Counted from the stretch's first letter, positions 1-8,170 are shown. The stretch is 64,000 bases of DNA from Thalassotalea_H castellviae (GCF_031846185.1 NZ_JAVRIF010000001.1:62001-126000), one strand, 5' to 3'. Notes: generated by a model from the letters alone, not told the origin. A program made the numbers and translations.

Positions 1-57
1 CAACAACAAAAAGTGACGAATAAATAAGCTAACAGCTTAATCGCTATAGTTTTTTCT

Positions 58-85
58 TTGCATTAACGGGCGAATTCATTATCAT
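58..85 (+). promoter_or_regulatory. Candidate promoter of tRNA-Pro
   Basis: A TTGCAT (-35-like) and a TATCAT (-10-like) hexamer are 16 bases apart and end about 54 bases before the tRNA. The match is moderate and no transcript start is known. Confidence 0.35.
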
Positions 86-138
86 ACACGCGGTAAACTG
101 ATTATCCCTCCTCAAGTTTACCTTACTCAATAAATATT

Positions 139-215
139 CGGGGTGTAGCGCAGCTTGGTAGCGCGTGCGTCTGGGGGACGTGAGGTCGCAAGTTCGAATC
201 TTGCCACTCCGACCA
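139..215 (+). tRNA. tRNA-Pro(GGG)
   Basis: The cloverleaf folds fully. The acceptor arm CGGGGTG pairs with CACTCCG, and the anticodon loop CTGGGGG carries GGG. The T-loop is TTCGAAT and the 3' CCA is encoded (213-215). It decodes CCC and CCU proline codons. The 3' part from 171 onward recurs exactly at 5379, so the gene is the attachment site of the downstream island. The element restores the tRNA 3' end at this junction, so the tRNA stays functional. Confidence 0.96.
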
Positions 216-221
216 TGTTTT
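171..221 (+). repeat. Left attachment repeat (in tRNA-Pro)
   Basis: The 51 bases here match 5379-5429 exactly. They start in the anticodon loop of tRNA-Pro and run six bases past the CCA. The left boundary is a T/A mismatch (170 versus 5378) and the right one a C/A mismatch (222 versus 5430). Confidence 0.93.
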
Positions 222-282
222 CAACTTATAAAACAGTCACTTATAGATTTACAATAAAAATTTTAGGTGGCTTTTTTGTATC

Positions 283-301
283 TAGCACACACATAGCACA
301 C
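283..301 (+). promoter_or_regulatory. Candidate integrase arm sites, left end
   Basis: TAGCACAC occurs twice, at 283-290 and 294-301, 11 bases start to start. The same octamer in the same orientation recurs near the right end (5255 and 5305). Paired copies one helical turn apart at both ends fit arm-type integrase binding sites. The binding role is inferred. Confidence 0.5.
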
Positions 302-323
302 ACTAGCTAAGAATATTTAGATA

Positions 324-869
324 TTAATCATATGAGAAATAAATTACATCTGTTGGTGGATTATCTTGGGTATTGCAATATTCATTCATATTCTTATAAG
401 CCCAGTTAAAACTAGTTAGTGAAAGATTAACAACCTTGTTATCAATTTGAACTAAAACCTTTTTCCCTAACTTTAAATCGTCTACTAAACGCATTGCTTT
501 GTCTTGATCGGTATATTCCCATTTATACTTTCCTACACCATCTGATGAGCCTGTGTTATCCATTGACTTCATCCATACACGCATATCTATAGGTTTCATT
601 TCATCGATACGTATTTTAATAACCTTCATAGATGAGTATGTTATTTTTTTATGATGAAAGACGATATCTGGTCTATAGCCTTTCCCATTAAATGCTTTAG
701 CACAACCAAGAGTGATATGAACACCATTAACTTTTTCGCTAGAATATTGCATGTATTTTTGATCTGTAAACTTATCAACATGCCCTAATTGAGTCCATTT
801 ATTATCTGGTTCACCACATCCCGTAACAACGGTTATTACAACTGGTATTACTAATTTTGATATTTTCAT
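324..869 (-). CDS. Putative lipoprotein, function unknown
   Basis: This is a 181-residue protein with a lipoprotein signal: a basic start, a hydrophobic run, then V-T-G-C with the acylated Cys at 18. The mature part is soluble and lysine-rich, with no recognised domain, and two later Cys (about 56 and 166) could pair. The start is clear: ATG at 869 has AGGGA eight bases upstream. It is the left-most cargo gene of the island, transcribed toward the tRNA, with long non-coding DNA upstream. It should lie in the periplasm, anchored to a membrane. Function is not recognised; surface exclusion or phage defence would be guesses. Confidence 0.72.
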   Translation of the reverse strand: MKISKLVIPVVITVVTGCGEPDNKWTQLGHVDKFTDQKYMQYSSEKVNGVHITLGCAKAFNGKGYRPDIVFHHKKITYSSMKVIKIRIDEMKPIDMRVWMKSMDNTGSSDGVGKYKWEYTDQDKAMRLVDDLKLGKKVLVQIDNKVVNLSLTSFNWAYKNMNEYCNTQDNPPTDVIYFSYD

Positions 870-1230
870 TGTTTATTTCCCTATTTAAGTTTTCCATTAC
901 TTCATGAACTCAAACGATGCCTCACACTCAATAAGAATTCATTCAATTTAAATGCTAATACTATTTAACTAAGTACCTTTAATGATGAAAGTAATTCCTA
1001 CTCAATACAAACTATACATTCAGGCTGTCACAGTACCTGTGTATGTTTTAAATATTAAATCGAAAAAAATTATAATATCATTTGGAAGTTAAGTTGTACT
1101 TTAAACAGTCAACACTTAAAAAGTGTCACTTATTAATTAAGAGCTTGGAAACTTAATTGACTTCAATTCCCTTTGCTATATCTAACCTATAAATAAACTC
1201 AAAGTGACAATCTTTTCAGTGTTAAATAAC
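870..1230. other. Non-coding gap in island
   Basis: No convincing gene is seen in these 361 bases. The stretch is A/T-rich and should hold the promoter of the lipoprotein gene. A short inverted repeat, ACACTT-AAA-AAGTGT at 1112-1126, is the only clear structure and could be an operator or chance. Confidence 0.5.
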
Positions 1231-2352
1231 TTAGAAAATTTGACCACTATCCTTTAAGGCTTGTTGAACACCAGTAAGTGCATTATCAGCACATTTATCA
1301 TCTTCATATAATATTTGATAACCAGTTAACTTTCCATCATCGGTATGGTCTAGTTCTCTTTTTAGAGTAGTGTTAGGCTCATAAGCTTTAAGTGCTTGAA
1401 TATTTATCTTACCAGTTAGTACCATTTCGGCATCAGTATTAATTAACTTTCCGTCAATTCTTATTTTCTCTGGAATGCCTAATCGTTTACATTCAAGAGC
1501 ATGGATAGCTTTAGCTTTGTACTGAATTTCACTTGATGTAAATTCATTAACGCGATATTCCTTCTTTTTAATTGATTTATATGCATTTAACTTATATGTG
1601 CGCTGAAACTCCTTAATAGCTAATCTTTTTTCTAATATTTTTTTAAGTTCAGCATTTGATAACTCAATAGCAGGCTTTTCATAAAAATTTTTACAAGTTC
1701 CCCAATCTGATAGCTGTAATCCATTTACATACTGGTTTATAAAATCCTTTTTACCTAGCTTCTGATTTATCTCAACAGGGGCAATATATAAATTTTCAGG
1801 TATATTAATTAACCCTTTATGGCTAGAGGGTATCAGGTGACATAATTGCAGTTCTACACTCTTAAACGTTTTAGCACTTGGCAATTTCTGCATAATGCTT
1901 TCGATCTCTATACTAGTATTACCGGATATTAATGACTTTAGCCTTTGAATATTTAATAGGCTTTCTTCTAGTTCCTCAACCTCTATTTTACTCATGTTTT
2001 CTCTATCATAAGCAAAGTAAATACCACTGTACTCATTTCTTAACCTATATATTTTATAATATTCATAGATCATGAATTTATCTTCTGGTATCTGTTCAAT
2101 ATGGCTAAAGTTTCTACTATATAAATTTAATAACCACTTCCCAAACAAATTATTCCAAAAGTCATTCATTTTACAATTAATACAAAATTGCTTTCCTTTT
2201 TCAGGCTCGCTGATGCAATCAGATGCTTTACACTCTCTTGGTTGTTTAGCTGCCTCAATACATTTAGGACATTTTTTAGCATTCTCCCTTTTAGTACTAA
2301 AGCGGCTTTTACATTTAGCGCATATAGGTTGCTTTCTTTTTGCTAATGCCAT
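1231..2352 (-). CDS. Cys-rich zinc-ribbon protein with HNH-like motif
   Basis: This 373-residue protein has an N-terminal cluster of Cys pairs: C11/C14 and C28/C31 as a likely zinc ribbon, then C41/C46 and C57/C60. In the middle, CHLIP with His172 is followed by Asn187 (in ENL) and Asn196. The spacing resembles the H-N-H/N core of HNH nucleases, in which a DH/CH-x-I/V-P strand leads to an N-L turn. The remainder is lysine-rich and helical. The general plan, Cys pairs then an HNH-like core, recalls phage NinG-type proteins, but I do not claim homology. The start ATG at 2352 has GGAA six bases upstream. It is an island cargo gene of unknown role; nuclease or DNA-binding activity is inferred only. 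Confidence 0.62.
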   Translation of the reverse strand: MALAKRKQPICAKCKSRFSTKRENAKKCPKCIEAAKQPRECKASDCISEPEKGKQFCINCKMNDFWNNLFGKWLLNLYSRNFSHIEQIPEDKFMIYEYYKIYRLRNEYSGIYFAYDRENMSKIEVEELEESLLNIQRLKSLISGNTSIEIESIMQKLPSAKTFKSVELQLCHLIPSSHKGLINIPENLYIAPVEINQKLGKKDFINQYVNGLQLSDWGTCKNFYEKPAIELSNAELKKILEKRLAIKEFQRTYKLNAYKSIKKKEYRVNEFTSSEIQYKAKAIHALECKRLGIPEKIRIDGKLINTDAEMVLTGKINIQALKAYEPNTTLKRELDHTDDGKLTGYQILYEDDKCADNALTGVQQALKDSGQIF

Positions 2353-2839
2353 TAATTGTTCCAGTTAAAAGATAATATTATTCAAAAACGCGTTGTGTAA
2401 TTGTATCGTAACTGCACAGTAAATAACAAACAACACCACATATATAAAGGGGTGTAGAGTGATAACTGACAGTAAATGTTAAAGTTAGAAATACCCACTG
2501 CATGCCACCTTAGCAGCGTATTTATTATTATCTATAAGGGAGAATATGGGGTTTTCTTTTGATTATTCCACATACGATCACCTGTACGAAGGATTAAAGG
2601 CTCGAACCTTATAATAAAGCTCATTATCAATAATTCGATTTAAAACCGCTAAGTTTGTTATTCACACACCGTAACAGGCTGAAAAAGATCAAGTATTATA
2701 TTTGAATGGTTAAGAATTTATACCTTAAAGCGTTATTGATTTTGCAATAGTCAGACTGATACAGGACAAGCGACTTCAGACTATAACAACTTTTTAAAAT
2801 AGCAAAAGCCCTGTATAGGTACTCTGTAATTATCTTTAA
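2353..2839. other. Non-coding gap in island
   Basis: These 487 bases separate two minus-strand cargo genes. I see no gene of normal length. A 22-codon plus-strand frame starting at 2546 has a fair ribosome site (AAGGGAG) but no other support. The right part should hold the terminator of the secreted protein gene and the left part the promoter of the Cys-rich gene; neither is distinct. Confidence 0.45.
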
Positions 2840-3721
2840 TTAATTTGTTTTAGATACTAACTCGTCATAACTTAAACTTTTATAATCACCTGCTTTGATT
2901 ACCTCTTCATACTTAGCACAAGACTCATTTTTAAACCCTAACTTAATTAAACTTTTACAAGCATCAATCCCTCGAACTAAGTTGTCTTTAGTTCTTGTTT
3001 CTGACATACCTGATTTTTTGGATGCAGTGAATTTTTGTTTTGTGTTGTCGGTTAATTCGATTTTAGTTTTTAATTCTTCATAACTTAGTTTTTTATAGTT
3101 TCCAGAGTTAATAATAGGCTCATATTTTTTACATGACCATGAATTAGGGTTGCTCTCTAATATTTTTTGGCAATAACTAATTGTACTTATCCATTGAGAT
3201 TTTTGGTTCTCTTTAGCCTGTTTAGCTTTATTTTCCTTAGATTTCTTTTCTCCTAATGCCTTTTGCTGCTCTTGTTTCTCTTTCATCAAAGCAAGCGCTA
3301 AGTCTTTTTTCTTTTGTTCTTGTTTATATTCATTTGAATTTTCGTATTCAATTCTATCTTGAATGGCTGCAAAAGTATTTGATCTACCATCATTAGCAAT
3401 AATGCTTTTATATATTGATGAACACCTATGAATGTATTGCATATTAGCTGCGTTTTTATCACTCAGCCTGAGCATAGTTGCCATTCGCTTAATATCACTG
3501 ATTGGACTGTAAACAATATCTGCAACAAGTAAATTAATTTCATTGTCTGGCAGTCCTTTTGTTTGATAATAATCTTGCACCTCCTTAGTGACACTATCTA
3601 AATAAACTTTAGCCTCTTTATGCAAACTTAAAGAATGAGCAATTCCGGCACAGTTTTGTTTTTCACCCGAAAAAACGTTAAAGCTAATAACAAAAACAAC
3701 AACAAACATTAATACTTTCAT
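2840..3721 (-). CDS. Secreted protein with two Cys repeats
   Basis: The chosen start is the ATG at 3721, preceded by AGGA at five bases. A longer frame reaches 3775 but lacks a ribosome site. The 293-residue product begins with a signal peptide (about 20 residues) and should be periplasmic. The N-terminal half is helical. A highly charged Lys/Glu/Gln stretch (about residues 130-175) is a likely coiled coil. The C-terminal half has two related units of about 40 residues (near 182-222 and 253-292). Each has two Cys 13 positions apart, then KYE, a G-x-YK turn and LSY-[ED]-EL. The Cys pairs probably form disulphides. It lies 84 bases downstream of the integrase gene. I do not recognise the family. 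Confidence 0.7.
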   Translation of the reverse strand: MKVLMFVVVFVISFNVFSGEKQNCAGIAHSLSLHKEAKVYLDSVTKEVQDYYQTKGLPDNEINLLVADIVYSPISDIKRMATMLRLSDKNAANMQYIHRCSSIYKSIIANDGRSNTFAAIQDRIEYENSNEYKQEQKKKDLALALMKEKQEQQKALGEKKSKENKAKQAKENQKSQWISTISYCQKILESNPNSWSCKKYEPIINSGNYKKLSYEELKTKIELTDNTKQKFTASKKSGMSETRTKDNLVRGIDACKSLIKLGFKNESCAKYEEVIKAGDYKSLSYDELVSKTN

Positions 3722-3805
3722 AAACATCCTATTTAAAATTCCATATAGCCAATTTGCTAGTTTTAATATAATCAACTCACAATAATTATCAATTGAATTA
3801 TTGTA

Positions 3806-5230
3806 TTACCTCATCGCATTCAATCTATCTTTAGCTGTCACCTTACCTTTAACAACCACAAGCGATATATCAGAAGTACCATAAACAGAATCACGAATAG
3901 CGTTATCACAAGCAAAGTAAGCTGTTTGATCTCGGTGTTCAGGGTGCATGCTCTCGATAGTAGCGGCTTCCTCAATGTAACAAGCGACTTTATGTAAATT
4001 ACTTCGCTTAACTTCAATGTTTGCTGATTGAATATAATTTTTTCTTGTTACTGTTCCATCAACATGATTCATAAGGGCTTTTATATTACTTTCACTAATA
4101 TCTAATTCCTCGAGAATAGTTGCAAAACTGCGCCTTAAGTCATGTGGTCGAATAGTTGGAATATTGGCATCTTGGCAGATTCTATCTAATGTTTTTCTGC
4201 AATCAACAATATGCTTTTCTTCACTCAACCCCTTACCTATTCGAGCAGGAAATATATATGGATTAGATTTGGGGTTGTCATTCATACGCCTATCTAATAA
4301 ATCAGACATTAAAGGCGTAAATGGTAAAGCATGAGGCTTACCATTTTTTGTATCTTGAACTGTTATTAAATAGTTATCCGAATCAATATCAGACCATTTT
4401 AAAGTTCTTGCTTCATCTAATCTTAAACCCGTCATAAGAAGCCAAAGAACAAAGTCTCCTTGCACAGCATTAACTTTGTTATTGCCAACTAAGCCAATCC
4501 ATGCGTCAATAAATTTGGTTAGATTATGAGTTTCAATCAATCTAGTTCTTGGTTTTATTTTATACCGCATTTTCCTCATATTAACAGCGGCACAAGGATT
4601 GAAAGAAATCACTTTAGTGCCAACCATGTATTCCATAATGGCTTTTAACGACCTAAATGCTTTATCTATAGCTGTAGGTCTATCTTTGCCATTTAAGTAC
4701 CAAAGGCAAATATCCTCTTCACTTATGTCATTTACAGGTTTATTAATAAAATCAGAACAATACATGGGGATTTCATATCTATAACCCTTGATAGTACTGG
4801 GCTTTAGTTGCTTAGCACTAAGGTATAATTCCATGGCATCAACAAGCTTAATATTCTTAATTTTACTTTCTGTTTCTTCGCTTGCTGCTCTTTCAGCTTT
4901 AATCTTCGTAACATCAACACCTTGCTGTAATTCACCTAGAAAAGTTCTTGCGCTAACTCTTGCATCATCAAGAGAAACTAATTCAGCATCACCAATTGTT
5001 AAAGTTCTGGTTTGATTGGTTGCCCTCACTCGACCAACTGCTATAAACCTTTTACTACCCGTTGGATTAACTCGAACTCTTAAGCCAGTCACCAAAGTAT
5101 CTTTAATATCAAACCTTTTAGCTCTTGGTACAATATTACTGATGATTTTATTAGTAAGCTTGATAGGCTTATCGTTAGCCTTATTTAGGTGAATTACTTT
5201 GTTGGATGTTACGGTAGATAATGACATCAT
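3806..5230 (-). CDS. Tyrosine site-specific integrase
   Basis: This 474-residue phage-type integrase is predicted to insert and excise the island at tRNA-Pro. The N-terminal arm-binding domain of the DUF4102 kind covers about residues 25-110. A SAM-like core-binding domain (about 125-215) precedes the catalytic domain. The active-site set is complete: Arg270 in TGLRLDEAR, Lys295, His363 and Arg366 in RPHDLRR, His389 in MNHVDG and nucleophile Tyr399. A tail of about 75 residues follows the Tyr, longer than usual. Two ATGs stand in tandem at the start, after GAGAG. The upstream 148 bases hold TAGCACAC repeats and then the right attachment repeat, so integrase binding there may also control its own expression. 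The gene appears intact. Confidence 0.95.
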   Translation of the reverse strand: MMSLSTVTSNKVIHLNKANDKPIKLTNKIISNIVPRAKRFDIKDTLVTGLRVRVNPTGSKRFIAVGRVRATNQTRTLTIGDAELVSLDDARVSARTFLGELQQGVDVTKIKAERAASEETESKIKNIKLVDAMELYLSAKQLKPSTIKGYRYEIPMYCSDFINKPVNDISEEDICLWYLNGKDRPTAIDKAFRSLKAIMEYMVGTKVISFNPCAAVNMRKMRYKIKPRTRLIETHNLTKFIDAWIGLVGNNKVNAVQGDFVLWLLMTGLRLDEARTLKWSDIDSDNYLITVQDTKNGKPHALPFTPLMSDLLDRRMNDNPKSNPYIFPARIGKGLSEEKHIVDCRKTLDRICQDANIPTIRPHDLRRSFATILEELDISESNIKALMNHVDGTVTRKNYIQSANIEVKRSNLHKVACYIEEAATIESMHPEHRDQTAYFACDNAIRDSVYGTSDISLVVVKGKVTAKDRLNAMR

Positions 5231-5254
5231 AGATCTCTCTTACTCGATAGTTTT

Positions 5255-5322
5255 TAGCACACTTATAGCACGCAGTTAGACATGTAAATGTGACTAAAGG
5301 ATTCTAGCACACAAAAGCACAA
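5255..5322 (+). promoter_or_regulatory. Candidate integrase arm sites, right end
   Basis: TAGCACAC at 5255-5262 is followed by TAGCACGC at 5266-5273, again 11 bases apart. TAGCACAC at 5305-5312 is followed by a weaker AAGCACAA at 5315-5322. All share the orientation of the left-end pair at 283 and 294. They lie between the integrase start and the right attachment repeat, where arm-type sites and the integrase promoter are expected. Confidence 0.5.
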
Positions 5323-5378
5323 TAATTTAATTTATTGTTATACAAGGATAAATATCTTGATTGGAATCAATCTTTCAA

Positions 5379-5429
5379 CTGGGGGACGTGAGGTCGCAAG
5401 TTCGAATCTTGCCACTCCGACCATGTTTT
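5379..5429 (+). repeat. Right attachment repeat (tRNA-Pro 3' copy)
   Basis: This is an exact 51-base copy of 171-221 without the tRNA 5' half, so it is not a functional tRNA. It is the original chromosomal 3' end of tRNA-Pro displaced by insertion. Its last two bases overlap the stop codon of the next gene. Confidence 0.93.
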
Positions 5430-5757
5430 ATGTATCCATACGTCCTTTTACGTTTTTATGTCTTTTTTTGTCAAGCAACACATCTTGTTGCCATTTGCTT
5501 GGTGCTTTATCTGTTCGATGAATACAACCTGGCCAGCAACAAGGACGTTTCTTACCGTTCGTTAAATCATCTATGGTTCGATACACTCGCTTAATTCTGG
5601 TTTTTTCTTGTTTAGCATCTTCAATCCAACAAATAAACTCATTACGGCCAATTGGAGTTAAGCTTTCCCATTGATTAATCATTTCTTTTTCAATCAATAA
5701 TTCAGCAAGAACCGCCGGTATTTTATGGAACAGACCATTTGAAAGTGTGTGATTCAT
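5428..5757 (-). CDS. YdeI/OmdA-like domain protein
   Basis: This small protein of about 109 residues has the helical C-terminal domain of the YdeI/OmpD-associated family. The characteristic run is a helix ending W-x-SL-x-P-x-x-R, then E/I-x-W-I-x-DAK-x-x-x-TR-x-x-R. The tail is GKKRPCCWPGC and a basic end. The start is the ATG at 5757, nine bases after AGGAGG; an upstream TTG at 5763 is too close to that site. Family members have been linked to stress or bacteriocin tolerance, but the role is unsettled. The stop codon touches the island's right attachment repeat, so this gene is the first core gene after the island. Confidence 0.72.
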   Translation of the reverse strand: MNHTLSNGLFHKIPAVLAELLIEKEMINQWESLTPIGRNEFICWIEDAKQEKTRIKRVYRTIDDLTNGKKRPCCWPGCIHRTDKAPSKWQQDVLLDKKRHKNVKGRMDT

Positions 5758-5819
5758 GAGCAAAAACCTCCTTTATTTAGCATATCCTTTACCAGCTTAA
5801 CTTTTTCGATAACTCAAGA

Positions 5820-6119
5820 TTAATATTCGTTAATCGGCCAATAATCTTGATAGCCGGCAAGATATTCGACTGTGTTTGGACTTGGCGCTAAACATCGTGT
5901 TGCATTCGCTAACATCAATATTTCTTGAAAATTTGTAGTGATAAATAATTCAATATGGCAATGTAAGCCTTTTGATAGATATTGATAACCCGCCCACATA
6001 TTTTTTGGCTCACCACAGGTATGATGTATTTTTATTAACTCATCTTTAAGGGTTTCAAGTGTTACTTGAGCTATATTGGCATCACCTAAATCTTTACAAA
6101 ACCAAGTAGTGTTCGCCAT
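5820..6119 (-). CDS. Hypothetical protein
   Basis: A 99-residue soluble protein with no recognised domain. It is rich in aromatic residues, with WFCKD near the start, three His in the middle and WPINEY at the end. The start is supported by AGGAG eight bases before the ATG at 6119. It lies between the YdeI-like gene and umuC on the same strand, 62 bases before the former, and could share a transcript with it. No signal peptide or membrane segment is visible. Confidence 0.6.
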   Translation of the reverse strand: MANTTWFCKDLGDANIAQVTLETLKDELIKIHHTCGEPKNMWAGYQYLSKGLHCHIELFITTNFQEILMLANATRCLAPSPNTVEYLAGYQDYWPINEY

Positions 6120-6250
6120 AAAATAAACTCCTTTTATTTTTACTCAAGCAAACAGTATAGCGTTATATCGAGTTATTCAATACATTAGCAAATAGGCTTT
6201 TGTTAAGTCCATTGAAACACTTATCAAATATTGTGGATTGAATAATCTTG

Positions 6251-7507
6251 TTAACAACGTATTTTCGGGATGTCACGCCAATTTGTGGTGTATTGAGGAC
6301 TAAGAAATTGGCGTTTCATATTCCACTTTTCGGTTTGTCCGGCACTGGCAATATTGATCGCCCCTGCTCCATAACGTTTATTAATGGTATCGAAGCACTG
6401 CATTAAAGCCGGATCACTTTTTTCAACGCTAAAAAGATCTCCTTGTTTAAATTGATCACTTGCCAGTTCAATAGCCCCCACTCCACACCGATAAAAATTA
6501 ACGCCCGCCTGATATATTTGTGGTAACACCAATGAAACAATATTCGCTAAATAACTCGCACTATTGCTCGGAACAACCAGTGAATAAACAATGGCTTGCT
6601 TATAGTAATAATCATCATGTGGAGACGTTGAAGCAAACACCATTAACTTCTTAACCTGTGACGATTGCTGGCGTAGTTTTTTTGCCACAATACTGGCATG
6701 ACTACACAATGCCGCTTTTAATACATGATAATCGCTAATGCGTTCACCAAAACTTCGTGTTGAAAATATCTCTTTTTTCGGCTCTTTAACCTCATCCCAA
6801 GTCAAACAACTGATGCCATTTAGTTCATTGACGGTCCGCTCAGACATAACACTAAATTGTTGACGAATATCTTTAGGATTTTGTTGGGCTAAATCAAAAG
6901 CACTATAAATATGTTGTGCGGCAAGCCTTTTACTAATGCGGCTTCCCACGCCCCACACTTCCGATGTTTGCATTCGCTGTAAAATTGGTGCTGCGCTATT
7001 AACATCATCAATTACGGCAACACCATCAAAACCATCCAGCTTTTTTGAGGCATGATTTGCTGCTTTGGCTAACGTTGCGGTAATGCCAAAACCAACCCCC
7101 ACAGGTAAACGTATCTCTTTCCAGATGGCTTTTCTAATTTGGTGACCGTAGTCATACCAATTATCAATAACCTGATGAAAACGATCAAAATATAAAAAGG
7201 CTTCATCAATCGAATAAACATGTTGGTTATCACAATAACGAGCAATAATTGTCATCATGCGCTCTGATAAATCGGCATATAGCTCATAATTCGAAGAACG
7301 AATAACAACACCGTGTTTGTGTAATAAGTCTTTAATTTGAAAATAAGGCGTAAATTTAGGGATGCCTAATTTTTTTGCGATAGGACAAGCAGCACAAATA
7401 CATCCATCGTTATTGGTTAATACCACCACAGGCTTATTACGGATACTAGGATCAAAAACCTTTTCAACAGAAGCATAAAACGAAGTGGCATCAACTAAGC
7501 AATACAT
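6251..7507 (-). CDS. umuC: UmuC, DNA polymerase V catalytic subunit
   Basis: This 418-residue Y-family polymerase performs error-prone bypass of DNA lesions together with processed UmuD and RecA. The palm motifs are clear: Asp6 in the first strand (LVDATSFYAS), then Asp101-Glu102 in YSIDEAFLYF for metal binding. NNDGC and SSNYELYADLSERM follow the family pattern, and the C-terminal tail LSPQYTTNW is typical of UmuC. Length is usual. The ATG at 7507 overlaps the end of umuD by 13 bases, so translation is coupled. Expression should follow the LexA box before umuD. No defect is seen. Confidence 0.95.
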   Translation of the reverse strand: MYCLVDATSFYASVEKVFDPSIRNKPVVVLTNNDGCICAACPIAKKLGIPKFTPYFQIKDLLHKHGVVIRSSNYELYADLSERMMTIIARYCDNQHVYSIDEAFLYFDRFHQVIDNWYDYGHQIRKAIWKEIRLPVGVGFGITATLAKAANHASKKLDGFDGVAVIDDVNSAAPILQRMQTSEVWGVGSRISKRLAAQHIYSAFDLAQQNPKDIRQQFSVMSERTVNELNGISCLTWDEVKEPKKEIFSTRSFGERISDYHVLKAALCSHASIVAKKLRQQSSQVKKLMVFASTSPHDDYYYKQAIVYSLVVPSNSASYLANIVSLVLPQIYQAGVNFYRCGVGAIELASDQFKQGDLFSVEKSDPALMQCFDTINKRYGAGAINIASAGQTEKWNMKRQFLSPQYTTNWRDIPKIRC

Positions 7508-7908
7508 GCTGAAAATTCTGGCACTTGATGATGTAAACGAATAGAACGAGTAACAACGCCTTCTAATTGAAAGTCATCTTCTGGTGTAATCACCACCGGC
7601 TGATGATGCTTGGACGCAGAAAGCAACCTAGCTTGTTGTTTATCAATTAATTTACAGACAAAGCAACCGTTAAAATTAGCCACAATAATGTCACCATTTC
7701 TTACGGTTAAAGATCTATCTACAATCAATAAATCACCATCAAAAATACCGACACCTTTCATTGAACCGCCTGATGCTTGGCCAATAAAAGTAGCATTGGG
7801 GTGTCGTATCAGTAATTGATCTAATGACAAACCTAATTCTTTATATTCTGCTGCAGGTGATTCAAAACCTGAAATTCCTGCTTCTATATATATCGGAATA
7901 ACTTTCAT
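7495..7908 (-). CDS. umuD: UmuD, polymerase V accessory protease
   Basis: This S24-family (LexA-like) protein cuts itself on RecA filaments to give UmuD', which joins UmuC. The catalytic pair is visible: Ser in ASGGSM (residue 49 from the ATG) and Lys in FVCKL (residue 86). GDLLIVDRSL and the C-terminal GVVTRSIRLHH fit the family. I chose the ATG at 7908; a GTG at 7917 adds three residues. The N-terminal arm is shorter than in E. coli. The expected Cys-Gly cleavage position aligns with a Ser-Gly, with an Ala-Gly three residues earlier. A consensus LexA site lies 17 bases upstream. Confidence 0.92.
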   Translation of the reverse strand: MKVIPIYIEAGISGFESPAAEYKELGLSLDQLLIRHPNATFIGQASGGSMKGVGIFDGDLLIVDRSLTVRNGDIIVANFNGCFVCKLIDKQQARLLSASKHHQPVVITPEDDFQLEGVVTRSIRLHHQVPEFSACIA

Positions 7909-7924
7909 AATGCTCACAAAATAA

Positions 7925-7940
7925 CTGTATATACTTACAG
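7925..7940 (-). promoter_or_regulatory. LexA box of umuDC
   Basis: CTGT, eight bases, ACAG: a perfect match to the gammaproteobacterial SOS box, with AA and TA extending the dyad. It lies just before the umuD start, so LexA binding should block the operon until DNA damage. Confidence 0.93.
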
Positions 7941-8051
7941 TATACTTATCTATTGAAAATTAGAAAAGCTAAAAATATATATTTAACTGTTTGAGTTAAG
8001 ATGTAGCGCTACAACCCCTTTTATTGAATTTATCATTGAAACCTGAAAAGC

Positions 8052-8083
8052 AAAAAGCCCGTCACTATCGTAACGGGCTTTTC
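8052..8083 (-). terminator. Terminator after distal tRNA-Ser remnant
   Basis: A GCCCGT/ACGGGC hairpin is flanked by A- and T-runs, so it can work both ways. It nearly matches the terminator at 8420-8450, with one mismatch in the upper stem. Confidence 0.8.
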
Positions 8084-8089
8084 TAAATA

Positions 8090-8143
8090 TGGCGGTGAGA
8101 TAGAGATTTGAACTCTACTCGAAGGTATTACGCTACAAACCCT
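8090..8143 (-). pseudogene. tRNA-Ser 3' fragment, copy C
   Basis: About 54 bases carry the T-arm, acceptor 3' strand and CCA identical to tRNA-Ser(UGA), joined to an altered variable-arm stretch. There is no 5' half or anticodon, so it cannot make a tRNA. Confidence 0.85.
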
Positions 8144-8170
8144 AAAATTTATCTAACAAATTAAAGACGA

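Larger units (their letters stand above)
171..5429. mobile_element. Integrative island in tRNA-Pro
   Basis: A segment of about 5.2 kb is bounded by identical 51-bp repeats, one forming the 3' part of tRNA-Pro and the other lying free at the right end. It encodes a tyrosine integrase and three other genes, all on the minus strand. No phage structural, conjugation or replication genes are visible. It is therefore a small satellite-like island or a remnant of a larger element that may depend on a helper. The integrase lies at the end away from the tRNA, with its start facing the right attachment site. By eye the cargo is richer in A/T than the flanks. Confidence 0.88.

Noticed and set aside
2546..2614. 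Short 22-codon frame with AAGGGAG upstream
   Set aside because: Too short to judge and with no conservation data or neighbouring support; kept only as a note in the gap entry.
5361..5594. Plus-strand open frame of 77 codons
   Set aside because: It runs through the attachment repeat and antisense to the YdeI-like gene and has no ribosome site.
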